DNA from: Clostridium brassicae
GTDB lineage: Bacteria; Bacillota; Clostridia; Clostridiales; Clostridiaceae
DNA: 64,000 bases
Assembly: GCF_026738875.1 (NCBI RefSeq)
Contig: NZ_JAPQFJ010000010.1
Span: 62,001-126,000, forward strand
Reading direction: 5' to 3'
Both the position numbers and the translations under genes were made by a program. Below, piece after piece: positions 55,167-62,787 of this stretch. Positions within the stretch are counted from its first letter, which is position 1. The number at the start of each line of letters is the position of its first letter. The notes under the pieces are model-generated. The model did no database searches. It saw only the letters and a program-made list of their open reading frames with translations, and was not told the DNA's origin.

Positions 55167-55190
55167 ATTTTAATCAGAGGTGATTAAAAT
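55167..55190 (+). promoter_or_regulatory. perfect palindrome enclosing the yeiH ribosome site
   Basis: ATTTTAATC (55167-55175) and GATTAAAAT (55182-55190) are perfect 9-base arms around AGAGGT, which is the Shine-Dalgarno. The ATG follows the last base. It could be an RNA hairpin controlling translation or a DNA operator. Confidence 0.55.
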
Positions 55191-56171
55191 ATGGATAAAA
55201 TAAAGAAAATGGTACCAGGAATAATTTTTGTATTAATAATTTCTATATTATCTATGTTCATAAATGATGCTATGAAGAATATCATCAATTTAGAAGCGTT
55301 AACAATAGGTATTATTATAGGGATAGTTTACAATAACACAATAAGAACTCAAAGTGTATTTAAAGAAGGTGTAAGTTTTTCTTTAAAGAAGCTCTTAAAG
55401 GTAGGAATAGTTTTGTTAGGATTCAAGCTTAATTTTAATTCACTATTAAAATTAGGTCCTAAAGTATTAATAATGGTACTTATATTTGTACCTTCTGTTC
55501 TAATATTATCTATATTATTAGGTAAGATATTTAAAACTGAGGGAAAATTAGCGCCATTGATTGGTGTTGGATCATGTATATGTGGGGCTTCAGCAGTAGT
55601 TGCTCTTGCACCAACAATAAATGCTGATGACGAAGACTCAGTAGTTGCGGTATCTATAGTTAGTTTTTTAGGAGCTATAGGGGTTTTAATATATTCTGCT
55701 TTAGCTGTAACAAGTAATATGACTGATTTGCAATATGGCGTTTGGTCAGGAATATCTCTTCATGGTGTTGCTCATGCCATAGCTGCAGCTTTTGCAAGAG
55801 GAGATGTATCAGGAGAAATAGGAACTTTTGTTAAAATGGCAAGAGTTGTAATGCTTGTACCAGTATCTATAGCTTTGGGACTTGCTTATAATAAAGATTC
55901 AGAAACTAGTAAAAAAGCTAAGTTCCCTATGTATGTATTATATTTTATAATAGCTGGAGCAATAAGTTCTACAGGAATTATACCTGATAATATATTGAAA
56001 GTATTAACTAAGTTAAGCAATTTATTTATACTAATGGCTATGGTTGGAATGGGACTTTCTGTAGATTTTAAGAGTATAAGAGACAAGGGAATGAAAGCAT
56101 TGCTTATAGGTAGTATAATATTTTTAATAACTTCTGTGTCAACGTATTTTATTGTGAATATCATTGTGTAA
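55191..56171 (+). CDS. yeiH: YeiH-family putative sulfate exporter
   Basis: The 326-residue protein has about ten membrane segments and the YeiH/UPF0324 motifs: TIGIIIGIVYNNT, KLLKVGIVLLGFKLNF, GVGSCICGASAVVALAPTI and SGISLHGVAHAIAAAFARG. The family is often annotated as putative sulfate exporter, but biochemical proof is poor. ATG 55191 lies directly after a palindrome whose loop holds the ribosome site AGAGGTG. It may be regulated by the LysR protein upstream. It ends at an inverted-repeat element. Confidence 0.9.
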   Translation: MDKIKKMVPGIIFVLIISILSMFINDAMKNIINLEALTIGIIIGIVYNNTIRTQSVFKEGVSFSLKKLLKVGIVLLGFKLNFNSLLKLGPKVLIMVLIFVPSVLILSILLGKIFKTEGKLAPLIGVGSCICGASAVVALAPTINADDEDSVVAVSIVSFLGAIGVLIYSALAVTSNMTDLQYGVWSGISLHGVAHAIAAAFARGDVSGEIGTFVKMARVVMLVPVSIALGLAYNKDSETSKKAKFPMYVLYFIIAGAISSTGIIPDNILKVLTKLSNLFILMAMVGMGLSVDFKSIRDKGMKALLIGSIIFLITSVSTYFIVNIIV

Positions 56172-56179
56172 TTAAATAA

Positions 56180-56290
56180 AAAAATGGGGCTGTCGCATTA
56201 AAAAATTTACATAAAATATATTGGTTTGAAAGTTTAAATTTAATACAATATATTGTAGAATTTATTATTAGTTCGACAGCTCCATTTTTT
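56180..56290. repeat. inverted-repeat element between convergent genes (possible MITE or terminator)
   Basis: AAAAATGGGGCTGTCG at the left matches the reverse complement of CGACAGCTCCATTTTT at the right, bounding about 110 bases. The interior also has partly complementary AATATATTG/CAATATATT segments. The ends look like those of transposon termini, but no transposase is present. It may also serve as a bidirectional terminator. Confidence 0.5.
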
Positions 56291-57017
56291 ATAGAGTGAT
56301 AGAATCAGTTTTTAATTTATAAACCATATCTTTTCTTTCTACTATTATATTAACTTTTTGAGATATTTGATTATCCTCTGAAAGTTGAGTTAAAAGTTCT
56401 TTAGTTGGATTAATAGCAGTTGGATGTTTAACAGATTTTAACATTGAAAAATCTCCAGCAGTATCTCCATAAGCATAACTTTGATCTAAGTCTATATTGT
56501 ATTTTTCAATAAAGTTTACTATGGCTTTATTTTTGTTTAAGCTATCCCACATAGGAATAATTTCTCCAGTATATAAAGAGTTTTTATCTACTAAATATTT
56601 TGTTCCTATAAAATCATCAAAATCATGTTTGATTGACATTTCTTTTACTAATTCTTCAGGGCTTCCAGATATAGTTATTATAATATGTCCTTGAGATTTA
56701 TGCCATGCTATTCTATCTCGTGTATAGGTATAAACTCTATCTCCTTTTTGTTCAATCACCTTTTTTGCAATAAATTCTACTTGAGTTTTATGAAGTCCTT
56801 TAATTGCTTCTACATATATATCTGCCATTTTAACTAAGTAATCATCATAATTACCTATTCTTTTATCCCATTTCATATAATCTTCTCTTAAATTGTTGTA
56901 CCAAGTTTCAGGTGGAATTATTTCTGATTTAATTAGTTTTTTAAATATTTCAGTTATCATACCTTCTCTATACAAAGTACCATCAATATCGAAAAATGCT
57001 GCAATACGTTTTCCCAT
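56289..57017 (-). CDS. HAD-superfamily phosphatase (HAD-IB type)
   Basis: The 242-residue protein has the nucleophile motif FFDIDGTLYREG near the N-terminus, the cap domain of the phosphoserine phosphatase-like HAD-IB group, IITISGSPEELV (motif II Ser) and a YGDTAGDFSMLKSV motif IV Asp pair. It should hydrolyse a phosphoester; the substrate is unknown (lipid- or amino-acid-linked possibilities exist in HAD-IB). The ATG at 57017 has AAGGAGAT upstream. It is monocistronic and convergent with yeiH. Confidence 0.9.
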   Translation of the reverse strand: MGKRIAAFFDIDGTLYREGMITEIFKKLIKSEIIPPETWYNNLREDYMKWDKRIGNYDDYLVKMADIYVEAIKGLHKTQVEFIAKKVIEQKGDRVYTYTRDRIAWHKSQGHIIITISGSPEELVKEMSIKHDFDDFIGTKYLVDKNSLYTGEIIPMWDSLNKNKAIVNFIEKYNIDLDQSYAYGDTAGDFSMLKSVKHPTAINPTKELLTQLSEDNQISQKVNIIVERKDMVYKLKTDSITL

Positions 57018-57409
57018 ATAAATTCATCTCCTTCCTATAGTACATATTGTATTCAAAATTTAAAAAAAGTTTTAATAAAGATTATACAATAAAAAGGTTA
57101 AATATACAATCAGTGGATACAAATTTTTATAATAGTTTATGCATTAAAATCTGTTTTAGCCAAATGAATATAAGCAGTTATTTTAATTTTGAATTATAGG
57201 GTAAAATATATAAATAGAAATATAGGATTTATCCGATGTCTAAACATTCTACATAAATGATATATAAATAAAAAATATAAAAAAGAGAAAAATAATAAGA
57301 TAAGATTCAGTATTTAAAGTACACTTATTATAAAATATTATGTTTTTAAGTAATTGCTTATTTTGCTAATTTGAAAAACAGCATACTTTTAAAGTAAAGA
57401 CTTGATAAG
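57018..57409. other. intergenic region with a fragment of the dispersed repeat
   Basis: In about 390 AT-rich bases I see no gene. Near 57226-57250, ATTTATCCGATGTCTAA resembles the 5' end of repeat copy B (45559-45583), but the hairpin part is missing, so this is a truncated copy (D). A promoter begins at 57410. Confidence 0.45.
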
Positions 57410-57438
57410 TTGACTAGAGTATTGTAGTGAATTAAAAT
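57410..57438 (+). promoter_or_regulatory. candidate promoter of cvfB-hutP
   Basis: TTGACT (57410-57415) and TAAAAT (57433-57438) are separated by 17 bases, about 67 bases before the cvfB start. Confidence 0.6.
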
Positions 57439-57504
57439 AGAATAAGCTTAGATTATGGTATATAATTGATCTAATGATATTAACATAGAGAAGGAGAAAA
57501 TCAA

Positions 57505-58347
57505 ATGATTGAAATAGGAAAAATTCAAGTACTAAAGGTGGCCAAAATTTCAAAAATAGGTGCTTATTTAAATGCTGAAACAGATAATGAAGAGGATAAT
57601 ATATTACTACCAAACAATCAACTAGATGATAATGTACAGGTAGGAGATGAATTAGAAGTATTTATATATAGAGACTCCGAAGATAGGATTATTGCTACAA
57701 GAAAGAAGCCTTTAGTTGAGGTTGGTGAACTTGCCAAACTTGAAGTTAAAGAAACAACTAGTATAGGTGCATTTCTTGACATGGGTCTTGAAAAGGATTT
57801 GTTACTTCCTTTTAAAGAACAAAAATACAAAGTCATACCTGGTAATAAGTATTTAGTTGGAGTATATATTGATAAAAGTGATAGATTAACTGCTACAACT
57901 TATATAGCTAAATTTTTAAAAACCGATAGTGAGTATAAAAAACATGATAAAGTAAAAGGAACTGTTTATTCTGTTAATCCAGAACTAGGTGTTTTAGTAG
58001 CAGTAGACAATAAGTATAAAGGATTAATTCCTAAAAACTATTATTTTGAGAGAATAGAGGTAGGACAGGAAGTTGAAGCAGTAGTAACTAGAGTTAGAGA
58101 TGATGGTAAACTTGATTTATCTACAAGAGAACCTGCATATAAGGAAATAAATAATGATGCAGAAATGATTTTAAACAAAATGGAAAGATATGATGGAGTA
58201 CTTCCATTAAATGATAAAAGCAGTCCTGAAGAAATTAAAGATAGACTTAAAATTAGTAAAGCTGCTTTTAAAAGGGCTGTAGGAAGATTATTAAAAGAGG
58301 GAAAAATTGAGCAAACAGAAAGAGGATTAAAACTTAAAAAAATGTAG
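57505..58347 (+). CDS. cvfB: CvfB family RNA-binding protein (S1 domains)
   Basis: The 280-residue protein starts GKIQVLKVAKISKIGAYLNA, the first S1-like domain of CvfB/YitL. A second (EVKETTSIGAFLDMGLEKDL) and a third S1 domain (DKVKGTVYSVNPELGVLVAV) follow, then a C-terminal winged helix (LKISKAAFKRAVGRLLKEG). CvfB influences virulence gene expression and RNA stability in staphylococci. AGGAG precedes ATG 57505. hutP follows 10 bases after the stop, so two RNA-acting proteins share an operon. Confidence 0.92.
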   Translation: MIEIGKIQVLKVAKISKIGAYLNAETDNEEDNILLPNNQLDDNVQVGDELEVFIYRDSEDRIIATRKKPLVEVGELAKLEVKETTSIGAFLDMGLEKDLLLPFKEQKYKVIPGNKYLVGVYIDKSDRLTATTYIAKFLKTDSEYKKHDKVKGTVYSVNPELGVLVAVDNKYKGLIPKNYYFERIEVGQEVEAVVTRVRDDGKLDLSTREPAYKEINNDAEMILNKMERYDGVLPLNDKSSPEEIKDRLKISKAAFKRAVGRLLKEGKIEQTERGLKLKKM

Positions 58348-58357
58348 GGGTGAGAAA

Positions 58358-58777
58358 ATGAAAGTAAATAGTGTTGAAGTCGCTAAAGCTTCCATAAAAA
58401 TGGCCACATCAGACAGAACAGAAGAAAAAATGCTTCAAGAGCTTTTTAAGGAAAAAAACATTTTAACAGCTGCAGTAGATATAGGAGGAAATTTAAATAA
58501 TTCTATTTCTAAAATTATGGAAAGAGCTTTGGTAGCATCTAAAAGAATGGGGATTATAAAAGACTGCCACATTCATGATGGAGCTGTAGTTGGAGCTGCA
58601 AGAGAAGCCATACTTCAAGTTTCAGCTAAAGCCAATGGTTTAAACTTAGGAGGCAAAATAGGTATTGCTAGATGTGATGAACATATAAGTGTATGTATTT
58701 TTGCAAGTATTGGTTTACTTCATTTAAATGAAGTAGTAATAGGACTTGGACATCGTTCTATACCAATAGATAAATAG
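58358..58777 (+). CDS. hutP: HutP-family RNA-binding antiterminator
   Basis: The 139-residue protein matches HutP in length and sequence. It has the metal-binding segment with CHIHDGAVVGAAREAILQV, the histidine-binding GIARCDEHISVCIFASIGLL and the closing HLNEVVIGLGHRSIPI. HutP binds L-histidine and Mg2+ and then grips leader RNA to prevent termination at hut genes. No histidine-utilisation genes are adjacent, so this is either a distant regulator or has a different target. GGGGTGAG precedes ATG 58358. A terminator follows. Confidence 0.93.
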   Translation: MKVNSVEVAKASIKMATSDRTEEKMLQELFKEKNILTAAVDIGGNLNNSISKIMERALVASKRMGIIKDCHIHDGAVVGAAREAILQVSAKANGLNLGGKIGIARCDEHISVCIFASIGLLHLNEVVIGLGHRSIPIDK

Positions 58778-58779
58778 GG

Positions 58780-58821
58780 TTTTCATTTCAGATTGAGTTT
58801 TTACTTAATCTGAAATGAAAA
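58780..58821 (+). terminator. terminator of cvfB-hutP
   Basis: A 15-base perfect stem (TTTTCATTTCAGATT/AATCTGAAATGAAAA) lies after the hutP stop codon. Confidence 0.9.
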
Positions 58822-58992
58822 AGTTTTTAGAGAGGGATGTAACAAACCTTATTCGATATTAAAAATCTCAAAATTCCTACAATTTTATACTAAGATATAT
58901 AAACAATGTGAGATGTAAATGTAAAAAAAGTTATTTACTAGTTAAAAATAAAGATTTTTATATTAACTATGTGGAAAAGATATAATAGTTTG

Positions 58993-59032
58993 AGCTAATA
59001 ATTATTAAAATTGATAATTATTAGCTTTTTTT
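58993..59032 (+). terminator. terminator-like hairpin in the leader of the next gene
   Basis: AGCTAATAATTAT pairs with ATAATTATTAGCT, followed by seven T residues. No gene ends between 58822 and here, and a TATAAT lies just upstream (58981-58986). It may be an attenuator or the end of a very short transcript. The rest of 58822-59125 shows nothing else. Confidence 0.6.
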
Positions 59033-59125
59033 GAAAATTATCTGAATATTTAAGCGATTAATGTTATAATTTTATTAAATTAGAAAATAGAGTAATTTAT
59101 AAAACTTTAAGAAGGAGGAGGGTAT

Positions 59126-60067
59126 ATGAAGTTAGGTTTTATTATTCCTAGTTTTTCAAATGAGAGAAGGGTGGCATTGCTTCCTAAGCACATAAAGAAT
59201 TTTGAAAATGAAATATTTATAGAAGATAATTTTGGTATGAATTTGGATATAAGTAATGAAGAGTATGAGAAAGTAGGATGTACTATTTTAAAAAGAAAAG
59301 AGATATTTTTAGAATGTGATGCTGTATTTTCTCTTAAGGTTATAAAGGAAGAAGATTATAAATATATAAGAGAAAATCAAATGATAATAGGATGGACTCA
59401 TCCTTTTGGCTCTGGTAAAGATTTTATGGATCAGCAGGGTAAGCCTAAAAGTTTAATCATAGTTGATTTAGATAATATACATCCATCAGTATTTTATAAA
59501 GATATTGAAAAACCTATAAATTGGATAAAACCAAATTTTATAAGAGATAACAGCTATATTGCAGGCTATTCTGCGGTAATTCATGCTATTATAAATTTCG
59601 GGTTAATACCAGATAACAATACAAGGGTAGCTATTCTAGGGTCAGGTAATGTATCACAAGGAGCTTTTAATGCTATAGCTAAATTTACTGATAATATAAG
59701 AATGTTTTACAGGAAAACTCTAAATGAATTCCAAGATTGTTTAGATGAATTTGATATAATAATAAATGGTATAGAGCTAGATTTTAATAAAGATAATCTC
59801 CATATAATCACTTTAGAACAACAAAAAAAATTAAAGAAACATTGTTTAGTAATAGATGCAGCAGCTAATGCAGGAAGAGCAATAGAAGGTAGTGTTAACA
59901 CCTGTATAGACAAGCCTATATATGTAAAAGATAATGTTAATTATTATGTAGTTAATAATGCTCCCTCAATTTTTTATAGAACAGTCAGTGAAAAAATAAG
60001 CAAATCTTTTAGTGAAAATATATATAGTAAAGATGTTAAAATATTCAGAAATTTAGTTACTAAATAA
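59126..60067 (+). CDS. ceo: N5-(carboxyethyl)ornithine synthase
   Basis: At 313 residues it equals the lactococcal enzyme in length. The N-terminus MKLGFIIPSFSNERRVALLP resembles it and the related alanine dehydrogenase/NAD transhydrogenase fold. The nucleotide-binding RVAILGSGNVSQGAFNAIAKF and the VIDAAANAGRAIEGS region follow. The reductive condensation of pyruvate with ornithine (or lysine) uses NADPH to give N5-carboxyethyl amino acids. Confusion with alanine dehydrogenase is possible, but the protein is shorter and its motifs differ. AGGAGGAGG precedes ATG 59126. Confidence 0.85.
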   Translation: MKLGFIIPSFSNERRVALLPKHIKNFENEIFIEDNFGMNLDISNEEYEKVGCTILKRKEIFLECDAVFSLKVIKEEDYKYIRENQMIIGWTHPFGSGKDFMDQQGKPKSLIIVDLDNIHPSVFYKDIEKPINWIKPNFIRDNSYIAGYSAVIHAIINFGLIPDNNTRVAILGSGNVSQGAFNAIAKFTDNIRMFYRKTLNEFQDCLDEFDIIINGIELDFNKDNLHIITLEQQKKLKKHCLVIDAAANAGRAIEGSVNTCIDKPIYVKDNVNYYVVNNAPSIFYRTVSEKISKSFSENIYSKDVKIFRNLVTK

Positions 60068-60130
60068 TTAAATTATTAATAAGAAAAATTATTAATAAAA
60101 AAAATTATTTTTCTACATAAATTATAGACG

Positions 60131-60199
60131 ATGAGTGGCAAACACACAAAGTCAAAGTTAAAGTTCAATTCTAAAACCAAAGAGAGAAGTAAAGTATAA
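60131..60199 (+). CDS. possible microprotein (22 aa)
   Basis: ATG AGT GGC opens a 22-codon frame with a very basic product (starts MSGKHTKSKLK). No clear ribosome site is present. The Lys/Ser-rich composition could be a remnant of a small protein or chance. Low confidence. Confidence 0.2.
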   Translation: MSGKHTKSKLKFNSKTKERSKV

Positions 60200-60215
60200 A
60201 TATATGTATAAATTT

Positions 60216-60290
60216 AGAGTTACTAACTTAGTAGCTCTATTTATTTGCATATAAATAAAACAAATAAAATCACTAGCTAAGTTGGTGGTT
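60216..60290 (+). repeat. two tandem similar hairpins
   Basis: Hairpin 1 (AGAGTTACT/AGTAGCTCT, 60216-60238) and hairpin 2 (AATCACTA/TGGTGGTT with G-U pairs, 60268-60290) have related sequences, and each is followed by ATTTATTT. They may terminate ceo transcription. The remainder of the 332-base gap (60068-60399) shows only the possible microprotein. Confidence 0.5.
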
Positions 60291-60399
60291 ATTTATTTTA
60301 TGTAAAATTAGTTGCTTTAGATATTATTAGATTTTTTGACAAAAATGTGATTGATGTGTATAATGTGATGTAACAACATACACAGCTAGGAGGGATAAG

Positions 60400-60774
60400 T
60401 TGAATATTGTTCTTTCAAATACTTCAGAAAAACCTTTGTATCAGCAAATTAAAGAGCAAATAAAGTCATCAATATTAAAAGGTGAACTAAAAAATGGAGA
60501 GCTATTACCATCTATTCGTAATTTTTCTACGGATCTAAGGGTTAGTATATTAACTATTCGTAGAGTGTATGATGAATTGGAAAAAGAGGGATTTGTAAAA
60601 AGTCAGGCAGGTAAAGGAACTTTTGTATTAGCTGGGAATATAGATTTAATCAAAGATACAAAAAGATTAATGGTAGAGGATAAAATGTTTGAGATGGTTT
60701 CCACAGCAAAGACTATGGGTATAAGTAAAAAAGAGCTTATGGATATGATGGATATTATTTATGAGGAGGTATAA
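60400..60774 (+). CDS. GntR-family regulator, YtrA type
   Basis: The 124-residue protein has a winged helix-turn-helix (about 10-78) with KPLYQQIKEQIKSSILKGEL, LPSIRNFSTDLRVSILTIRR and YDELEKEGFVKSQAGKGTFV, followed by a short dimer helix, as in the small YtrA subgroup. YtrA-type repressors usually control the ABC transporter genes that follow, and three such genes follow here (3 bases to the ATPase). TTG 60400 behind AGGAGGGATAAG is used. The effector is unknown. Confidence 0.93.
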   Translation: MNIVLSNTSEKPLYQQIKEQIKSSILKGELKNGELLPSIRNFSTDLRVSILTIRRVYDELEKEGFVKSQAGKGTFVLAGNIDLIKDTKRLMVEDKMFEMVSTAKTMGISKKELMDMMDIIYEEV

Positions 60775-60777
60775 GTT

Positions 60778-61629
60778 GTGAGAGATGTATTAAATGTTTG
60801 CGGAGTTTCAAAAAAATTTAAAAATTTTAGCCTAAATAATGTATCTTTTCATATTGAAGAAAACTGTATCACAGGATTTCTTGGAAAAAATGGTGCAGGT
60901 AAAACTACATTGATAAAGATTTTATTGGGGTTATTAAAAAATGATAGTGGGGAAATTACATTCTTTTCAAACAAATATCAAGATGATGATTCTTTGATAA
61001 AAAATAAAATAGGTGTTGTTTTAGATGATGGATTTTTCTATGAAAATCTAACTCTAAATGAAATGAAAAATGTAATTGCTGCTTGCTATACTTCTTGGGA
61101 TGAAGAAGCTTATGGAGAATACTTAAAAAAATTTCAATTAAATCCAAAGCAATCAATAGGAACTTTGTCAAAAGGAATGAAGCTTAAATATTCTTTGGCA
61201 TTGGCTTTATCTCATGGTGCTGATTTTCTTATTATGGATGAGCCAACTTCTGGACTTGACCCAGAAATACGAAAAGAATTGATGGATATATTAAATGAAT
61301 TTGTCCAAGAAGAAGGAAAAAGTGCATTTTTTTCAACGCATATTACTAGCGATTTGGAGCGATGTGCTGATGAAATCATAATTATTGATAAGGGAAAAAT
61401 TGTAGAACAAGCAGGAAAAGATGATTTAATAGAATCCTATCGTTTAATAAAAGGTTCACTAGATGATTTAGAAAAAATAAAGGAAGTTCCTTTTAAAATA
61501 CTTGATCAATCAAGGTATAGTTTTATAGGTATTACAAGAGAGTTTGAGGCAATGCAATCACTAAATTCTAATATTATTATGGAAAAAGCAAATTTAGAAG
61601 ATATATTTTTAACAGTGGTAGGAGAGTGA
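60778..61629 (+). CDS. ABC transporter ATP-binding protein (YtrB/BcrA type)
   Basis: The 283-residue ATPase has Walker A GKNGAGKTT, the signature LSKGMKLKYSLALALSHG (S-K-G where LSGGQ is usual), Walker B DFLIMDEPTSGLDPE and switch His in FFSTH. Drug- or peptide-resistance exporters of this class pair with a short permease, which follows. GTG start, three bases after the regulator's stop, gives tight coupling. Confidence 0.94.
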   Translation: MRDVLNVCGVSKKFKNFSLNNVSFHIEENCITGFLGKNGAGKTTLIKILLGLLKNDSGEITFFSNKYQDDDSLIKNKIGVVLDDGFFYENLTLNEMKNVIAACYTSWDEEAYGEYLKKFQLNPKQSIGTLSKGMKLKYSLALALSHGADFLIMDEPTSGLDPEIRKELMDILNEFVQEEGKSAFFSTHITSDLERCADEIIIIDKGKIVEQAGKDDLIESYRLIKGSLDDLEKIKEVPFKILDQSRYSFIGITREFEAMQSLNSNIIMEKANLEDIFLTVVGE

Positions 61630-61633
61630 TAAT

Positions 61634-62290
61634 GTGAAGGTAATTTACAGTCTATTTAAGAAAGACTTTTTACTAATAAAGAAGTATTTATTAACTATTA
61701 TTATATTTATTGTGGTGGCTCCTATATTTATTTCATACAGAACCCCTGTATTTCAGAACAATGGAAATATTCTTTATGGTATATTAGTACTGATGATGAC
61801 ATTTATGGTGTATCATTCAGTATCTATGGAGGAAATGAAGCAAAAAGGTGAAATTTATCTTAGAATAACACCTATGTCAATTAAAAAAGTTATTATAGCA
61901 AAATATGTTGTTGTTACTTTTTCCTTTATAGTAACTACAATTTTATTTTTAATATTATCGAAGGTATCAATGACACATATAGGAAAAGTAGATATAAAAA
62001 ATGTATTGCTGATTTCTGTATTAATAGAAATATTTTTTGGAATTTATATTCCTATGACATTTAAGTTTGGATATGTTAAATTACAAATAATTAGTACAGG
62101 CATAATGTTCATATCTCCATTTGTCATACCATTAATTGTAAAACATTTAGGAAATGGTATGTCATTAATAGCTAATATTCAAAATAGTTCCATCTGGATG
62201 GTTGCGGGTTTATCGTTATTGATAATATGTGCATCCATCAGCCTTGGTACTATGGCATCAAATAAGATTATTGAGAACAAAGAGTATTAG
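61634..62290 (+). CDS. ABC-2 type permease subunit
   Basis: The 218-residue protein has six hydrophobic segments, beginning KVIYSLFKKDFLLIKKYLLT, and the mid-protein MTFMVYHSVSMEEMKQKGEI linker typical of small ABC-2 permeases. It should be the membrane partner of the adjacent ATPase. Substrate unknown. GTG 61634 lies 4 bases after the ATPase stop, with GGAGAGTG overlapping that stop region. Confidence 0.85.
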   Translation: MKVIYSLFKKDFLLIKKYLLTIIIFIVVAPIFISYRTPVFQNNGNILYGILVLMMTFMVYHSVSMEEMKQKGEIYLRITPMSIKKVIIAKYVVVTFSFIVTTILFLILSKVSMTHIGKVDIKNVLLISVLIEIFFGIYIPMTFKFGYVKLQIISTGIMFISPFVIPLIVKHLGNGMSLIANIQNSSIWMVAGLSLLIICASISLGTMASNKIIENKEY

Positions 62291-62302
62291 GATGGTGATT
62301 AG

Positions 62303-62701
62303 ATGGAACAAAATGCACAAGCTATTTTAATTTTTGGAGTTGCAGCAGCATCTTGTATAGTGTATTCTATATATCAGTGTGTTAGCTTTATGAGGAATAA
62401 AGATAAAATAAGCTACACAATAGCAACAATAATTCATACAAATACTCTTGCACCAGAAACAATGAAAAGAAATAACTCTAGATGGGCTAGCGTAAGTTTT
62501 AGAGTAGAGGGAAAAGAGTACGTATCCTCAAACAGAATTCAAGTTCCCATGAATGCTTCTATAGGTGATCAAATAAAAATTGCTTACTATAAAGATAATC
62601 CTATAGAACTTTTTACACCAAGTTTGAAAAAATCAGGGATATTTTTTGTGATTGGTATTTTGTGTATAGTACTTATGATTTATATTAAGTATAATAGTTA
62701 A
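62303..62701 (+). CDS. DUF3592-like membrane protein
   Basis: The 132-residue protein has an N-terminal membrane segment, an external domain with RWASVSFRVEGKEYVSSNRI and AYYKDNPIELFTPS, and a C-terminal membrane segment, matching the DUF3592 layout (small conduit-like membrane proteins of unknown function). It is 12 bases after the permease, with GGATGGTGA upstream of ATG 62303, so it belongs to the same operon. Confidence 0.8.
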   Translation: MEQNAQAILIFGVAAASCIVYSIYQCVSFMRNKDKISYTIATIIHTNTLAPETMKRNNSRWASVSFRVEGKEYVSSNRIQVPMNASIGDQIKIAYYKDNPIELFTPSLKKSGIFFVIGILCIVLMIYIKYNS

Positions 62702-62787
62702 GTGTAGGGTATTTAGTATTATTTTTAGTAAATTAAAATTATTAGTATAGTTTTTGCTTGAAAAATTTTAGTGTATTGGGGATATTT

